Below are positions 1 through 9,443 of a DNA stretch of 15,000 nucleotides, piece by piece. The notes beneath the pieces are model-generated. The model did not search any database, was not told where the DNA came from, and worked only from the letters and a program-made list of their open reading frames with translations. Position numbers and translations under genes: made by a program. Within the stretch, counting starts at the first letter, position 1, and each line of letters starts with the position of its first letter. This DNA comes from Halocaridina rubra (lineage: Eukaryota; Arthropoda; Malacostraca; Decapoda; Atyidae). Where the stretch lies: assembly GCA_037179515.1 (NCBI GenBank), contig JAXCGZ010004351.1, forward strand, positions 12,501 to 27,500. The letters are read 5' to 3'.

Positions 1-144
1 GGATTACTTTACTCTATGGAGTGCCACAGTCCATCCTCCCGGCTCTTCCACAACCTGTGTCACTTCATAATGCCAACTCCCCTACTGCCCTTACCACAGG
101 GCTACCTCTGTAAGATGCAGCCCCATGATAACAGCAGATGCCCA
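1..144 (-). other. 3' UTR of element A (partial)
   Basis: This is non-coding sequence downstream of A's probable stop. It shares a block with the 3' UTR of F: GGGGAGTTGGCATTATGAAG here (about 61-84 on the plus strand) against GGGGAGTTGCCATATGATGA in F. The rest of the UTR and any tail lie left of the window. Confidence 0.5.
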
Positions 145-1619
145 TCAGAGCCGCGTTACAATCGCTCACCACTCATTCCTATTCCTAGCACGCTCACTTG
201 CTTCCCTCACATCCATCCTCCTATCATTCAGGGCTCTCCTTACTCCATCTATCCACCCAAACCTAGGCCTCCTTCTAGCATTTCTCCCATCAACTTTCGC
301 ATTCATCACCTTTTTCAGCAGTCTCTCATCATTCATCCTCTCCACATTGCCAAACCATCTCAGAACATCCATATCTACTCTGGCTGCCAATTCTCTCCTC
401 ACACACAGTCTTGCTCTCACCACTTCATTCCTAACCCTATCCAACCGAGATACACCAATCATACTCCTCAGGCATTTCATCTCAAACACATATAGTTTCT
501 GTCTCTCACTTACTTTCAAACCCCATAACTTTGACCCATACATCACAGTTGGCACAACCACTTTCTCATGCAAAACTTTCTTAACAATCATTTCCAACCC
601 TCTATTCTTCATCACTCCTTTCAATGCACCCAACACTTTGCATCAATTATTCACTCTGCGACACATATTTGCTTCTACTCCACCATTTCCAGCTTTAACC
701 GAGTCTAAATACTTACACTGATTAACTTCCTCAAGTGTCTCTCCATTCAACATAACATTCAATCCAGCACCATCCTCATTTCTTGTACACCTCATAACCT
801 TACTCTTTCCCACATTCATTCGCAACTTCCTTCTCTCACACACCATACCAAATTTTGACACTAACTGACACAGCTTCTCCTCTGAGTCTGTCTCCACCAC
901 AAACAGCAACTTATTCAACTCCCACTAGTTATCATCCCCATCTACCATTCTCAAACCTCGACCACGCACTCGCTCATTCATCTCTCTTACAACTCCATCA
1001 ATATACAAACTGAACAGCCATGATGACATCACACATCCCTGTCTCAGTCCCACACTCACAGAAAACCAATCACTCACTTCATCCCTTACCCTAATACAAG
1101 CTCTACTGCCCTCATACTAATTCTTCACTGCTACCATCAATTCCATATAACCTCAAAACATTCCACATTGCCTATCTATCACTCAATCATACGCTTTCTC
1201 CAGATGCAAAAATGCAAAATACACATCCTTACCCTTTGCTAAATATTTCTCACATAACTGCCACACTATAAAAATATCATTTATACAACCTCTACCTCTC
1301 CTGAAAACACTCTGCATTTCTGTGATCACATTTTCTGTCTTATCCCTAAGCCTATTTATCAGTAGCCTACCATGCACTTTTCCTACCACACTCAACACAC
1401 TTTTTCCCCTAAAATTACTGCATTCATACACATCTCCATTACCTTTGCATAGGGGCACTATACAAGCAATCACCTATTCCACTGGCACCATTGACAACAT
1501 AAAGCATATATTAATCACTCTCACTATCCATTCCAATGCAGTCACACCCCCTTCTTTCAACATCTCCACTCTCACACTATCCATTCCAGGTGCTTTACCT
1601 GCTTTCGTTTCATCCAATA
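145..1619 (-). pseudogene. Element A reverse transcriptase and C-terminal domain, broken
   Basis: The minus strand reads D-E-T-K-A-G-K-A-P-G-M-D (about 1575-1612), then a stop, then V-P-L-C-K-G-N-G and N-F-R-G (1183-1473), F-R-R-G-R-G and L-E-K-A-Y-D, then G-L-R-Q-G-C-V-M-S near 1050. These are RT motifs in the expected order. The catalytic box is lost: where F reads L-L-F-A-D-D-T, A reads L-L-F-V-V-E-T-D (643-918), which fits a small deletion that removed A-D-D. After that come E-R-R-K-L-R-M-N-V-G-K-S-K and C-K-Y-L, then the C-terminal part (166-636) with V-P-T-V-M-Y-G, C-L-R-S-M-I-G-V and L-R-W-F-G. A TGA at 166-168 probably replaces an Arg codon; the natural stop would be at 145-147. This copy cannot make an active polymerase. 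Confidence 0.8.
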
Positions 1620-3083
1620 CCCTTTCCCCCTCCTCTCTTCTAATCTCTCATTTTCATCTCCCATTACTGGCACTTGAACATCCCCCACTGCCACTATAGC
1701 TGCCTCTCTCTCTTCCTCGACATTCAGCAAGCACTCAAAATATTCTGCCCATCTTTTCCTTGCATTGTTCCCTCTTAACATCTGTCCATTCACATCTTTC
1801 ACTGTCTCTTCCATCCTCAATCCACCCTTCATTACTAACTTCACTTCTTTCAAGAACTTCTTTTTATTGTTCTCATATGACCTACTAAAATCCTGTCCCC
1901 ACCTAAAATTTGCATATCTCTCTTCTTGCTCTACCTTCAGCTTGTTTTCCACATTTTTCTCCCTATATCTTTCATGCTTCTTCCTACTGTTACACTGCAG
2001 CCATTCCTCAAAAGCCCTCTTTTTCTCTTCCACCTTCATTCTCACCACTTCATTCCACCACTTGCTGCCCCTCCTCATGCCACCTCCAACAAACCTCTTT
2101 TCACACACATCACTTGCATGTCCCATAAAACCTTCTTTCATCAACCCCAATTTCTCCTCTAACTCCCCAACTTCTCTTTCTTTCACCCTGTCAAGTGCCA
2201 TTTTCAACTTGTCCTGATATTCCTGTCTCTTTTCTGACTTTTTCAACTCTTCAACCTTCACCACTTCCCTTCTACATCCCCCCACTCTTTTTGCTTCAAC
2301 CAAAAAATGATCAGACATCCCGGCAGCCACACCCCTAATTGCATGCACATCTTTCACTCTACCAATCATTGATTTTGCTACCAACACATAATCCATCAAT
2401 GCTCTTTCTTTCACTCTTCCATTTGCCACTCTCATCCATGTATACTTATTTATTAACTTCTTCTTAAATAAACTATTACCTATCACCAACTCTTGCTCCA
2501 CACATATATCTAACAATCTCTGGCCACTCTCATTCCCACCTGGTACCCCATACTTTCCTACAACTCCTTCTACCTCTCCATCACCCATTCTGGCATTCAA
2601 GTCACCCAACACAACTACATAATTCCTTCTACTCAGACCATCCACACTCCTAGTTAACTCACTCCAGAATTCATCCCACTCTTCCTCACTTCTCTCACAT
2701 CCTGGCCCATATGAACTAACAAAATGCCCAACATTCCATATCCATCCTAACTCTCATTCACATTAGCCTAGATGACACTTCTTTCCATTCTACTACCCTA
2801 TTTACCATCTATTCACGAGCAATAATGCCACTCCTTCTCTCGCTCTCCCCTTTTAAACCCCAGACACCCTACTTGTCACCTCTCCAAATGCCACTTCTCA
2901 TTTTAAATTCATCTTCGTCTCAAACAACGCCAATACACCCATCCTCCTCCTACCAAGCATAAATCCAATCTCATATCTTTTGCTCTCTATCATACTACAC
3001 CCACGCACATTTAAGCACCCCACAACTAGAGTTTGGGGAGAAGTTACTCTCCCCTCTACTCTCCTTCTTCTTTGACGTCTCAC
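1620..3083 (-). pseudogene. Element A endonuclease domain and linker, broken
   Basis: This is the N-terminal half of A's protein, an APE-type endonuclease that would nick target DNA for target-primed reverse transcription. The start (2898-3083) reads V-G-C-L-N-V-R-G-C and later F-E-T-K, which keeps the catalytic Glu motif. The stretch 2646-2897 is the same domain with in-frame stops and shifts; W-K-E-V-S-S-R is still readable. The longest open part (1572-2645) holds G-D-L-N-A-R, K-Y-T-W and M-S-D-H-F-L-V, so the Asp/Asn and the SDH histidine are intact. It then passes through a Lys/Glu-rich linker with K-W-W-N-E-V into the first RT residues. Missing pieces are short, so the damage is mainly point changes and small indels. 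The domain identity is secure; the boundary with the RT is approximate. Confidence 0.8.
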
Positions 3084-3180
3084 GGGAGGTTAATACAAAG
3101 GGGGGATTCCCAGTCCCCTCATCCCATCCACTTTTGGTCGCCTCTTACGACACACAGGGAATACGTTGGGGCTATTCTTT
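3084..3180 (-). promoter_or_regulatory. 5' leader of element A
   Basis: This untranslated leader precedes the endonuclease. On the minus strand it contains CCTGTGTGTCGTAAGAGGCG, whose GTCG and CGAC arms can form a short hairpin, and then a G-rich/C-rich block (GGGGACTGGGAATCCCC) that can form another. The same order of blocks occurs in F (10350-10450) and G (14517-14664). RTE-type LINEs usually keep their internal promoter, and sometimes a self-cleaving ribozyme, in such leaders. Neither function is shown here. The 5' limit is known to about 10 bases only. Confidence 0.5.
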
Positions 3181-3837
3181 GATGTTGGAGACGAACATGT
3201 TGCTATCTGAAGACAAACATGAATTCGGAATGAATTATTAACTGAAACTGTATTCCTCATGATAGCAAATAAGTTTTACAGTAATATAGATAAGAACAAA
3301 TTATCTCTGCTTATGTTATTAGAGTTATGGAAAACCTTTGACAACACACATTTTGAAATTCTTATTAATAATTGCATTAAATGAAGTAAAGATCCGACAT
3401 GCTTTAGAGAGTATTTATCAAATTCAAAAGATCCATGCCACAGTAAATCACTATACATATCTCAGAAAATGTATATTTGGTGTTCCCCAGGGATCAATGC
3501 TCTGTCCAATCCTTTTCTTTACTTATGTGAATGATACATCTACCTTAATATCCAAATGTATAGTAGTAAAGTAAGCAGATGACACTCAGCTACTTCTTAA
3601 TAGTGATACATATAATCTTCAGAAAGCATTAGTAGCGGAAAAAAAGTTTTGTTGAGAGTTAAAATTAATCTCCAAAAACTGGGCAGATTATCGAATTTGA
3701 TACACAAAGCGTTTCTTCGGGTCAAGGCATCAAATAGCACAAATTCCAGATAATTTAAAATTTTGTTCTTAAGACAATAGAATCAAACAGGAAAACGGTA
3801 AAAAATCTAGGAATAAGTTTTGATTGATATGTATTTT
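3181..3837 (+). pseudogene. Element B, piece 1: CR1/L2-like reverse transcriptase core
   Basis: The plus strand gives L-E-T-N-M-L-L-S-E, then H-E-F-R-N-E after a shift, then Y-S-N-I-D-K-N-K and T-F-D-N-T-H (RT motif A region), F-R-E-Y-L-S-N-S-K after another shift, and G-V-P-Q-G-S at 3479-3496. The catalytic box is at 3572-3583 and reads stop-A-D-D, so TAA has replaced an aromatic codon in an otherwise good (Y/F)ADD followed by T-Q-L-L-L. Downstream, F-F-G-S-R-H-Q-I-A-Q-I-P (about 3705-3750) and N-L-G-I-S-F-D (3805-3825) fit the usual CR1/L2-like order. The reading stops at about 3837, where minus-strand element C begins. The family could also be called L2 or a Jockey-superfamily relative. 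Confidence 0.75.
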
Positions 3838-3902
3838 TTATGAGTGTGACACCGGGACAGGCAAAAATTGCCCTAATAAGACCCGGGAACTAAGAAAACA
3901 TT
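3833..3902 (-). repeat. Tail repeat, copy 1 (3' end of C)
   Basis: On the minus strand this 70-bp block starts TGTTTTCTTAGTTCCCGGG and ends GTGTCACACTCATAAAAAA. It resembles 5571-5639, with roughly two thirds of positions identical by eye. It sits where the 3' terminus of C should be, next to the junction with B. Confidence 0.5.
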
Positions 3903-3989
3903 AAGACGAAGAAAAAATAACAGATTAAGGAAAAGACAAGCTGAAAGGATATTTGAAGTATTAAGGATCTCGAGACATGGCAGGATTAG

Positions 3990-5570
3990 ACCCTGAGTTG
4001 ATGATAGATTCGCTTTTCGAAGGAAGATAGGCGATATGAATTAGGAAAGACAGGAGAAGGAAGAGATTTCAGAATCTGGAGGTGGGTGGGAAGAAGGAGT
4101 CGCTGGACCAACAAATTCGCGAGCTACATATCTCCACATAGTACCTGTGAGACAAGGCCACTTGGTGAGTTTTACGCTCCTCAGCATAGGAGGAAGGATG
4201 CAACACGCCAACTCACCAGAGCAGCAATGGATGTAGTAGCGAAAGTAAAGAGAAATGGATGATACCTTACAGTGAAGAGAAAGAGAATCCAGATTAAAAG
4301 TAAGAGAAGAGTCATTGATGAGTCTGATTACCTTAGATTAAACCTTATCAGTGAGGTAAGTATAAGAAGAATCACCGCAGATAAGCATGCAGTATTCTAA
4401 GCAGGGGCATATAAGACTATTATAGATCTTAAGTAACAGGAAATATGAAAAGGAACGAAGAAAATGAAACAGAAACTCCAATCTTTTGAATACAGAATTA
4501 GAATTTAGATTATGTGAATTCTTCTAGACAAGTTAGAGGCTATCTGGGTTCATAATAACTAACTAGAATTAAGAGGGTAAATTTCGTTAGTTCCGAAAAC
4601 AATAGGGCTATAAGGAGGAGAAGGAGATAAAGAGACAGCCAAACACTGTGTCATGGAGGCATTAAATATAACTCAATTTTTGGTGACCTACTCAGATACT
4701 CTCTGCAAATCGGACTTGAGAGTAGTAGAAAGAGTGATATGAGACTGATTACGAAGTAGCAGCTGAAGGTTGTGAAAAGAAGGCAAAGGAAAAATGAAGG
4801 GTAAAATTGTTGGCAAAGGCCTGGAGAATAGAGAAGGATTAGGACTGAAGAAGATTGTTGATGTAGAGAAGGAACAGAGAAGGTGAAAGAATGGAGCCCT
4901 GTAAAACATCATTGGTCACATTGAAGTAGCTAGATTTTGTGCCGTCAACAACTACAAACATAAAAGAGAACAAAGAGAAGAGGTAAAGTCATAAGCAGGA
5001 TCCTGGATAACAGAGCCATGTGCCAGATGCTGCCAAAAGCCTTAGAGGCATCAAGGGCAACGCCAAAGAAATTACCATAGTACCTCAGAGGATATAACCA
5101 TATAGGAGTAAGATAGCCTAATAGGACAGTAAGTCACCTGTGGATCTTGCCTGGCTGAAGCCTTACTGGTGATCGGAGATAACCGAGTTAGAGTTAAGAC
5201 ATTTCAGGAAGTGAGAATTGAGCAAAGTTCCAAAATAAAACGGCAGTGTTCAGGAACCTTGTCATCTGCAAACTTCTTAAGAAACATTACAGGTACACTA
5301 TCGGGTATGGATGCCTTATTTGTCTATAGAGTGCGAAGAACCGTATGGACTTTGCATGAAGGAAGAAAAAGGGAAGCATAAGGTTGGAGAGGGGTAAAGT
5401 ACGAGAAACATGTGAGCTGGAATTGCTTTCAAAAGAGTTGGTAGAATTATGAGGGCAAAGAGAGTGGTTTTGTCAGTGGGAGAGTAAGCTGTAGAACCAT
5501 CTGAACGAATGGGAGGGGAAAAGCTTGAGGTGCAGAGGTTTTAGGAGAGATTTTCTTTTTCTTTTTACTT
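3990..5570 (-). pseudogene. Element C reverse transcriptase and C-terminal domain, broken
   Basis: On the minus strand S-D-G-S-T-A-Y-S-P-T-D-K (about 5470-5510) follows D. Then come V-M-F-L-K-K-F-A-D, and D-H-Q-x-G-F with A-R-S-T-G-D-L-L-S-Y at 5121-5150. F-F-G-V-A-L-D-A-S-K-A-F-G (about 5008-5070) is RT motif A. V-L-Q-G-S-I-L-S-P-S-L-F at 4870-4907 stands for V-P-Q-G-S. The catalytic box at 4806-4817 reads F-A-N-N, so both aspartates have become asparagine. T-L-S-T-T-L-K-S-D-L-Q-R-V-S-E lies at about 4688-4740. N-S-L-I-C-P-C-L-E-Y-C (about 4400-4430) and I-R-L-I-N-D-S-S-L-T (about 4290-4330) are the jockey-type C-terminal signature. The N-Y-R-P-I region seems deleted. The coding sense fades out near 3990. 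Confidence 0.7.
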
Positions 5571-5639
5571 TTCATGATTACAACACCAGGACGGGTAAAA
5601 AAAATTATTCTCATCAGGCCTTGGCGCAAAGAAAACATA
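5571..5639 (-). repeat. Tail repeat, copy 2 (3' end of D)
   Basis: This is the second copy of the block at 3833-3902, in the same orientation. It begins TGTTTTCTTTGCGCC on the minus strand and ends GTGTTGTAATCATGAAAAG. It is the part of D that ties D to element C. Confidence 0.5.
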
Positions 5640-5890
5640 AAACAAATAGACACAGAGATTGGGAGTGTAGTGACTTGTCAGATGTGAGGGGCTAATAAGA
5701 GATGTGTATCGAATATGAAAAAAATATTCGGTGTATATATAATCATAGAAAAATAACATAACTGAAGGAAGACTTAATATCGAGCTGTTCTGGACAGTCC
5801 CATTTAAGTTCAAAAGACCTTCCGCTGTAGTTTCACAATGGGCGGTTGGTGCCATGGGCAACTTACTACATGGCTGAGAACCAAAAACAT
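5571..5890 (-). mobile_element. Sequence D: foreign block inside C, possible SINE or tail copy
   Basis: About 320 bp separate the two halves of C's linker: F-W-F-S-A at about 5895 and K-K-I-S-P-K at about 5560 should be nearly adjacent. The block shows no coding homology I can recognise. Its minus-strand 3' end (5639 to 5571) resembles the 3' end of C (3902 to 3833): both begin TGTTTTCTT, both contain a C-C-Y-G-T-C-C-Y-G-G-T-G-T core, and both end TCAT followed by A-rich sequence. It ends in an A/G-rich tract (AAAAGTAAAAAGAAAAAG), which looks like a retroposon tail. I see no clear A or B box. It could be a SINE using C's machinery, or a severely 5'-truncated related LINE. Confidence 0.4.
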
Positions 5891-6302
5891 TTATCAGTGT
5901 AAGAGGAATTAAGGTCATAAAATTAAAATGGAAGATTTCTAGACCTTCAAATCTGAGCAATGAAGTGATTTCTAGTTGCAATAAAATAGAGCAAGTTAAA
6001 TCAGAATGTGTGGCTTGGTACAACCAGCATACTCAATCCCTGGCCTGAATAGCCATAGAGTTGGCACGGTCAAACCAAGTATTAGGGTGAGAAAACGTTT
6101 TCATAAAGGAGGGGATGAACACCATTACTAAGGTATACAATGAAGTCCCCAATATAGAAAACTCAGTATGTAGGTGAGAAGATAGCAAGGACTCATGACA
6201 ATAGGACAGATATTCAAAGGAAGACACAAAGTCAGTGGAATTAATAGAGCAGTAGCAGAAGCAAAGAAATGTAGTGGTAGTAGAGAGATAGATCTTCAGC
6301 AA
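5891..6302 (-). pseudogene. Element C endonuclease remnant and EN-RT linker
   Basis: The open frame at 6033-6302 reads T-T-T-T-F-L-C-F-C-Y-C-S, then S-T-D-F-V-S-S-F-E-Y-L and E-S-L-L-S-S-H, as in the middle of a jockey-type endonuclease. S-I-L-G follows, where I-L-G-D-F-N-V is expected, so the catalytic Asp/Asn loop is damaged. Next comes F-M-K-T-F-S-H-P-N-T-W-F-D-R-A, which belongs after the endonuclease, so about 100 residues including the SDH region are deleted. Further on, Y-Q-A-T-H-S-D-L-T and, in a shifted frame, F-I-A-T-R-N-H and C-F-W-F-S-A mark the linker up to about 5890. There the match stops and sequence D begins. Confidence 0.65.
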
Positions 6303-6305
6303 AGA

Positions 6306-6407
6306 ATATCAAAGTCCAATGTGATGTTGATTCTCATATAAGCAAAATCTGCAAGAAGGTAACGGAATCTGTATTGTACTTATCACGAATAAAAGATAAT
6401 ATTTAGA
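6306..6407 (+). pseudogene. Element B, piece 2: short RT-thumb fragment
   Basis: The plus strand reads Q-C-D-V-D-S-H-I-S-K-I-C-K-K-V-T and then L-Y-L-S-R-I-K-D-N-I in one frame (about 6315-6403). In CR1/L2-like elements this segment directly follows N-L-G-x-x-F-D-x-Y, the point where piece 1 ends at 3837. The two pieces are therefore one gene split by C. It ends at element E. Confidence 0.65.
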
Positions 6408-6469
6408 CTACTACTCGATAATAGTAGTTCAGTCAGTAGCTCTATCTTAGTTACATTTATGCCACTGGT

Positions 6470-8000
6470 ATTGGGGCCTCTTGTTGACCCATGACTGCTC
6501 ATGATAGGTTTTTCCATGCTGTCATATCATGAGCTAGGATCATCCAGTCTTCAGGTTTCACTTGTCTCCTCCAGAAAAATCTGTCATTCGTTTCTTGGTC
6601 TCCCCACTGGTCTATGTCCATCTATATGTGCCAAGATTTAGATATGCTCTCCTCCTGCATTCTTGCTATATGTCCTGCCTATTATAATTGTCTGCCATTG
6701 ACAACCTGAATTATGTGGGGCTGCTTTGTTTTATCTCTCAACTCCCAATTATGATATCTTCTCCATTTCTGTTTTATGGTCATAGGCTGGTCCTGTTATT
6801 ATTTCTATTACATTATTTTTAAGGACTTCGAATCTTTTCTCTTGTTCTTTATTTAATATCCATGATTTACAGCCACACATTAGGATAGGTCTTATGATTG
6901 TTGTAGACCCTCAGTTTTGTCTTCTCCAATATGAATCTTCTCATGAGGAATGTCATTAGAGTGAACAAGCATCTGTTAGCCACTGAAGTTCATTTACTGA
7001 TTTCCTCGTTCATTTTACTCTTTTTTGCAATAGTCATGCTCAAGTATCTGAAGGCCTCTACCACTTTGATTATCATACCATCAATGTTGACATTTCCATT
7101 CAGTTCCGTTCATCTAGCTATCTCCATTATTTTTTTTTTTATTTATCCCCAGACCCAAGTTTTCTGCAGCCTCTCTAAAAATACTTATTAGCCTTTCAGT
7201 ATCCCTCAAATCCTCTGTTATTATATCAATGTCATCTGCATAACCCAGGCAGTTGACTGTCACTTCTCTAAACCTTATTATTGCTGGCCTGTTTGTAATT
7301 CATATTGTCACTTTTTCCATGATGATATTAAACATGAAGGGAGATAGTTTACAACTCTGATTCAAACCTGTGTAAATCTCTACTGGTGTTGACACTTTTT
7401 TCATATATAGTACAGCATGTTATATTTTTAAAGCAGGCCTGGGTGACAATGATAAGTTTATCTGGTATACCCATTGCCCTCATAATGCTCCACATTGACT
7501 GTCGATGTATGCTATCATATGTCTGCTTGAAATCCAAATACATGTGCATTGTGAATAACTGGTCAATTATTGAGCTTCCTTTCCTGAGCCCAGCTTGATA
7601 TTCCCCATTTATACTTTCTTCATATGGTCTCATTTTGTCGTAGATAGTGATTGTTAATATTTTGTATGCAGTGAAAAGTAGATCTATCCCTCTTAAGTGG
7701 TGCCTGTAATATTCCTTCTTCCCATCTATTCAGTATAAAATCTGCTCTCCATATAGCTGTTGTTAGGTCGAAGATTTACTCTTCAAAGATGTCTCTCCCA
7801 TATTTCCAAATTTCAGCTGGAATTTTATCTCTCCATGGGTTTCTGTTAATTTTCAATCACTTAATTGTCTTTCGTACATTATCTCTCGTCGGTGCTACAA
7901 TTTTTATTTTTTTGGGCAAAAGAAATTGTTTGCTCTGAAGATTTGTCGTGACCAAGGTGATTTAGTAATTCCTCAAAATATGTCCACCAGTTTTCTAGTA
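6470..8000 (-). pseudogene. Element E reverse transcriptase and C-terminal domain, broken
   Basis: The frame at 7349-7681 (minus) reads T-A-Y-K-I-L-T-I-T-I-Y-D-K, then E-Y-Q-A-G-L-R-K-G-S-S and I-D-Q-L-F, then L-D-F-K-Q-T-Y-D-S-I (motif A) and M-G-I-P-D-K-L-I. Its Met at 7633 is only an internal residue. The catalytic box is intact locally: L-G-Y-A-D-D-I-D-I-I, with Y-A-D-D at 7231-7242. Then come I-K-V-V-E-A-F-R-Y-L (about 7035-7065) and C-L-F-T-L-M-T-F-L-M-R-R. Near 6470-6610 lies an R-x-x-G-R-P-R and A-W-K-N-L type ending, as in RTE elements. Many stops and shifts separate these blocks. The first RT motifs, between 7690 and 8000, are poorly preserved. Confidence 0.7.
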
Positions 8001-8539
8001 TTTTCTCTTCATCCATTATAATTTATCCGTTTACTCCTCTGAGTATATTGGGCCTTGCTTAATATCCTTTTTTTTTTTTTTTTTTACTCCTTGATCGTGA
8101 TGCATGCTGGTCCCTCCCTCTCTTGGCTTTTCCAATCTCATCAAGATATTTATAAAGAGCTTGCTCTCTTTTCTTATCACTGTGTCAGCCTCTCATCTCT
8201 CCTGTCTCTCCAACTCCCAAAGTTCCCCCTCCCCTAGGCTTTGTAAGAGTTGCTTTCTAGATTTTTCCCATTCTCAGCTACTTTCTTACATTCTTCAATA
8301 AACCATTTATTTCTTCTATGCTCTTGTATATATCCAGTTACCTATTCTGGCAATTCCTTGACTGTTTTTTATATATCGCTCCATTTAGCTCTAATAATGT
8401 CTATTCCCTCTCTTTCTCATGTTCATATCATACTAAAGATTTGGAACCTATTAGTAGGTTTCACTGAAACTCGTGTCTTATATTCTCTTCCTTCAGTCTT
8501 TCCAAATCAAAACGTTTAATCTTCTCCACTGGTCTTGAA
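8001..8539 (-). other. Degraded EN-RT linker of element E
   Basis: This lies between the EN and RT parts of E. No motif can be assigned with confidence. It is T-rich on the plus strand, with a run of 20 T at 8068-8087, so it is A-rich and Lys-rich on the element's own strand, which suits the linker of such proteins. The open frames on the plus strand are shadows. Confidence 0.35.
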
Positions 8540-9310
8540 TTTTCTAACTTCAGTTTAGCATTTATATTGGCACGTGTTAGGTAGTGATAGTGTCACAGCC
8601 AGCACCTCTAAAGCTTATATCTTCCAAGGTTCTTCAGTGTTTCCTGTTTATCAGTATATGGTCTATTTGATTAGATGTTCTATTATGTGGGGATCTCTAT
8701 GTTTGTTTGTGTATCCCTTTGAGTGGAAAGAGACTTCTTTCACTTGCCATATAATTTCTTATAGCAGAGGATATTAGTCTTAACTCTTTATCATTGGATC
8801 CATTGTGTAAACTTTCCTTATTTATTGCTGGTGTGAATGCATCCATTTTATCTGCCAACTTTTGCATTTAAGTCTCCCATTATCAGTATTTTAACGTGCC
8901 TCGGAATGCTGTTTCTTGTCTGTTGTAAGATATCGTAGAATTCATCCTTGTCTGCATCTGTGCTATCTTTCATTGGGGCATATGCACATTTAATTGTTGT
9001 CTTGAACCATTTACAATTTAATCTTATTTTCTTCAATCTCCCATTGACTGGTTGAACTTCTCATTGAACCTTCCTTGCTTTGTCAGACAAGCAAATACCA
9101 ACCCCTTGTGGGTTTATTTTATCTGACCCTCAGTTATACAGAATATAGTACTGATTTATTGCACATTCTCCATAATTGGCCATTTTACTTCCTGTAACAA
9201 CGTTATATCTATATAAAATCTATTTAGCTCTATTACCGTTGATTTAGCTTAGCGAACTCTAAATAGAATTTTGATAGTTCAAGTTTCCATTCTCAAAGAA
9301 GTTTTCCACG
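8540..9310 (-). pseudogene. Element E endonuclease domain, broken
   Basis: The minus strand reads P-Q-G-V-G-I-C-L-S-D-K-A-R-K-V after two stops (about 9065-9120). The open frame 8848-9036 follows with I-R-L-N-C-K-W-F-K-T-T-I, then C-A-Y-A-P-M-K-D and D-K-D-E-F-Y-D-I-L. G-D-L-N-A-K lies at 8860-8877, the Asp/Asn active-site loop. Lower down, S-N-Q-I-D-H-I-L-I-N and S-F-R-G-A-G-C-D (about 8600-8690) mark the C-terminal half. The S-D-H motif is disrupted: C-D-T-I-T-T stands where C-D-S-D-H-Y is expected. The order is that of CFDP2-like RTE endonucleases. The N-terminal 50 or so residues (about 9150-9310) are barely readable. Confidence 0.7.
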
Positions 9311-9396
9311 AGATTTGTTCAATTCCTCGCCTGTCGTCAATGATGTGTCTGACCGTTATCCTATCTTGGGATTCTGCAACGATAAGAGGCTTTACA

Positions 9397-9431
9397 GGGT
9401 AGGGGTGTCAACCCAATGGCCAACCCTCCCC
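9397..9431 (-). other. GC-rich hairpin in the 5' leader of E
   Basis: The arms gggtagggg (9397-9405) and ccctcccc (9424-9431) pair in 7 of 8 positions around an 18-base loop. It lies within about 50 bases of the 5' end of E, in otherwise AT-rich DNA. A structured leader is common in RTE-type LINEs; a ribozyme is possible but not shown. Confidence 0.45.
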
Positions 9432-9443
9432 AGTTTACCAGGG

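Larger units (their letters stand above)
1..3180 (-). mobile_element. Element A: RTE-like non-LTR retrotransposon, 3' end off window
   Basis: Reading the minus strand from 3180 to 1 gives a 5' leader, an APE-type endonuclease, a linker containing K-W-W-N-E, a reverse transcriptase and a C-terminal segment with the G-R-x-A-R-R-R-P-R-F-G-W-x-D-G pattern typical of RTE-like and CFDP2-like proteins. The order is that of a single-ORF LINE without a gag-like ORF1. The protein is broken by several stops and frameshifts. The left edge of the window cuts the 3' UTR, so no tail or target duplication can be seen. Its 5' end meets element B near 3175-3182, where B's coding sense starts at once on the other strand, so A looks inserted in B. 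It is related to F but is a different subfamily. The clade call rests on motif recall; Proto2 or RTE-X are alternatives. Confidence 0.85.
3838..6305 (-). mobile_element. Element C: jockey-type LINE, 5' truncated, inserted in B
   Basis: Going down the minus strand from about 6302 the sequence gives an EN remnant, an RT and a jockey-type C-terminal region ending near 3990. A 3' UTR follows, with a tail motif at 3833-3902. B's coding sense stops at its low-coordinate end and resumes at its high-coordinate end, so C is an insertion. I see no convincing target-site duplication; the 5' limit lies between 6300 and 6318. The copy is old: many frameshifts, an EN deletion of roughly 100 residues, and an internal block of foreign sequence (D). 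The family matches the jockey-like elements I recall from decapod crustaceans. Confidence 0.75.
6408..9443 (-). mobile_element. Element E: second RTE-like LINE family, inserted in B
   Basis: The minus strand from 9443 carries a GC-rich hairpin leader, an endonuclease, an RT and an RTE-type C-terminus, ending near 6408 with short CTA/ATT-like units. B's coding sense stops just below 6408 and resumes above 9443, so E is an insertion of about 3.0 kb, which suits a full-length RTE. The flanks tttaga (6402-6407) and tttagg (9444-9449) are a possible target duplication. The protein is heavily broken. The family differs clearly from A and F. Confidence 0.8.

Noticed and set aside
16..721. Plus-strand open frames of 159 and 198 codons
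   Set aside because: They are antisense shadows of element A's C-terminal RT region, which has clear LINE motifs on the minus strand. Their Ser/Pro/Leu-rich composition is what the complement of this purine-rich gene gives.
1765..2217. Plus-strand open frame of 150 codons, Phe/Ser/Leu-rich
   Set aside because: It is the shadow of the Lys/Glu-rich linker of A (minus strand), which contains K-W-W-N-E-V.
3833..3860. Target-site duplication for element C
   Set aside because: I compared the flanks at about 3825-3845 and 6300-6325 and found no shared run longer than chance.
6931..7191. Plus-strand frame of 86 codons that looks like a membrane protein
   Set aside because: Hydrophobicity comes from the T-rich complement of element E's Lys-rich RT. 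The minus strand shows I-K-V-V-E-A-F-R-Y-L in the same place.
8055..8519. Plus-strand frames of 60 to 89 codons with apparent signal-peptide-like starts
   Set aside because: They are T-rich shadows of E's linker, with no conserved motif and no splice or promoter context.
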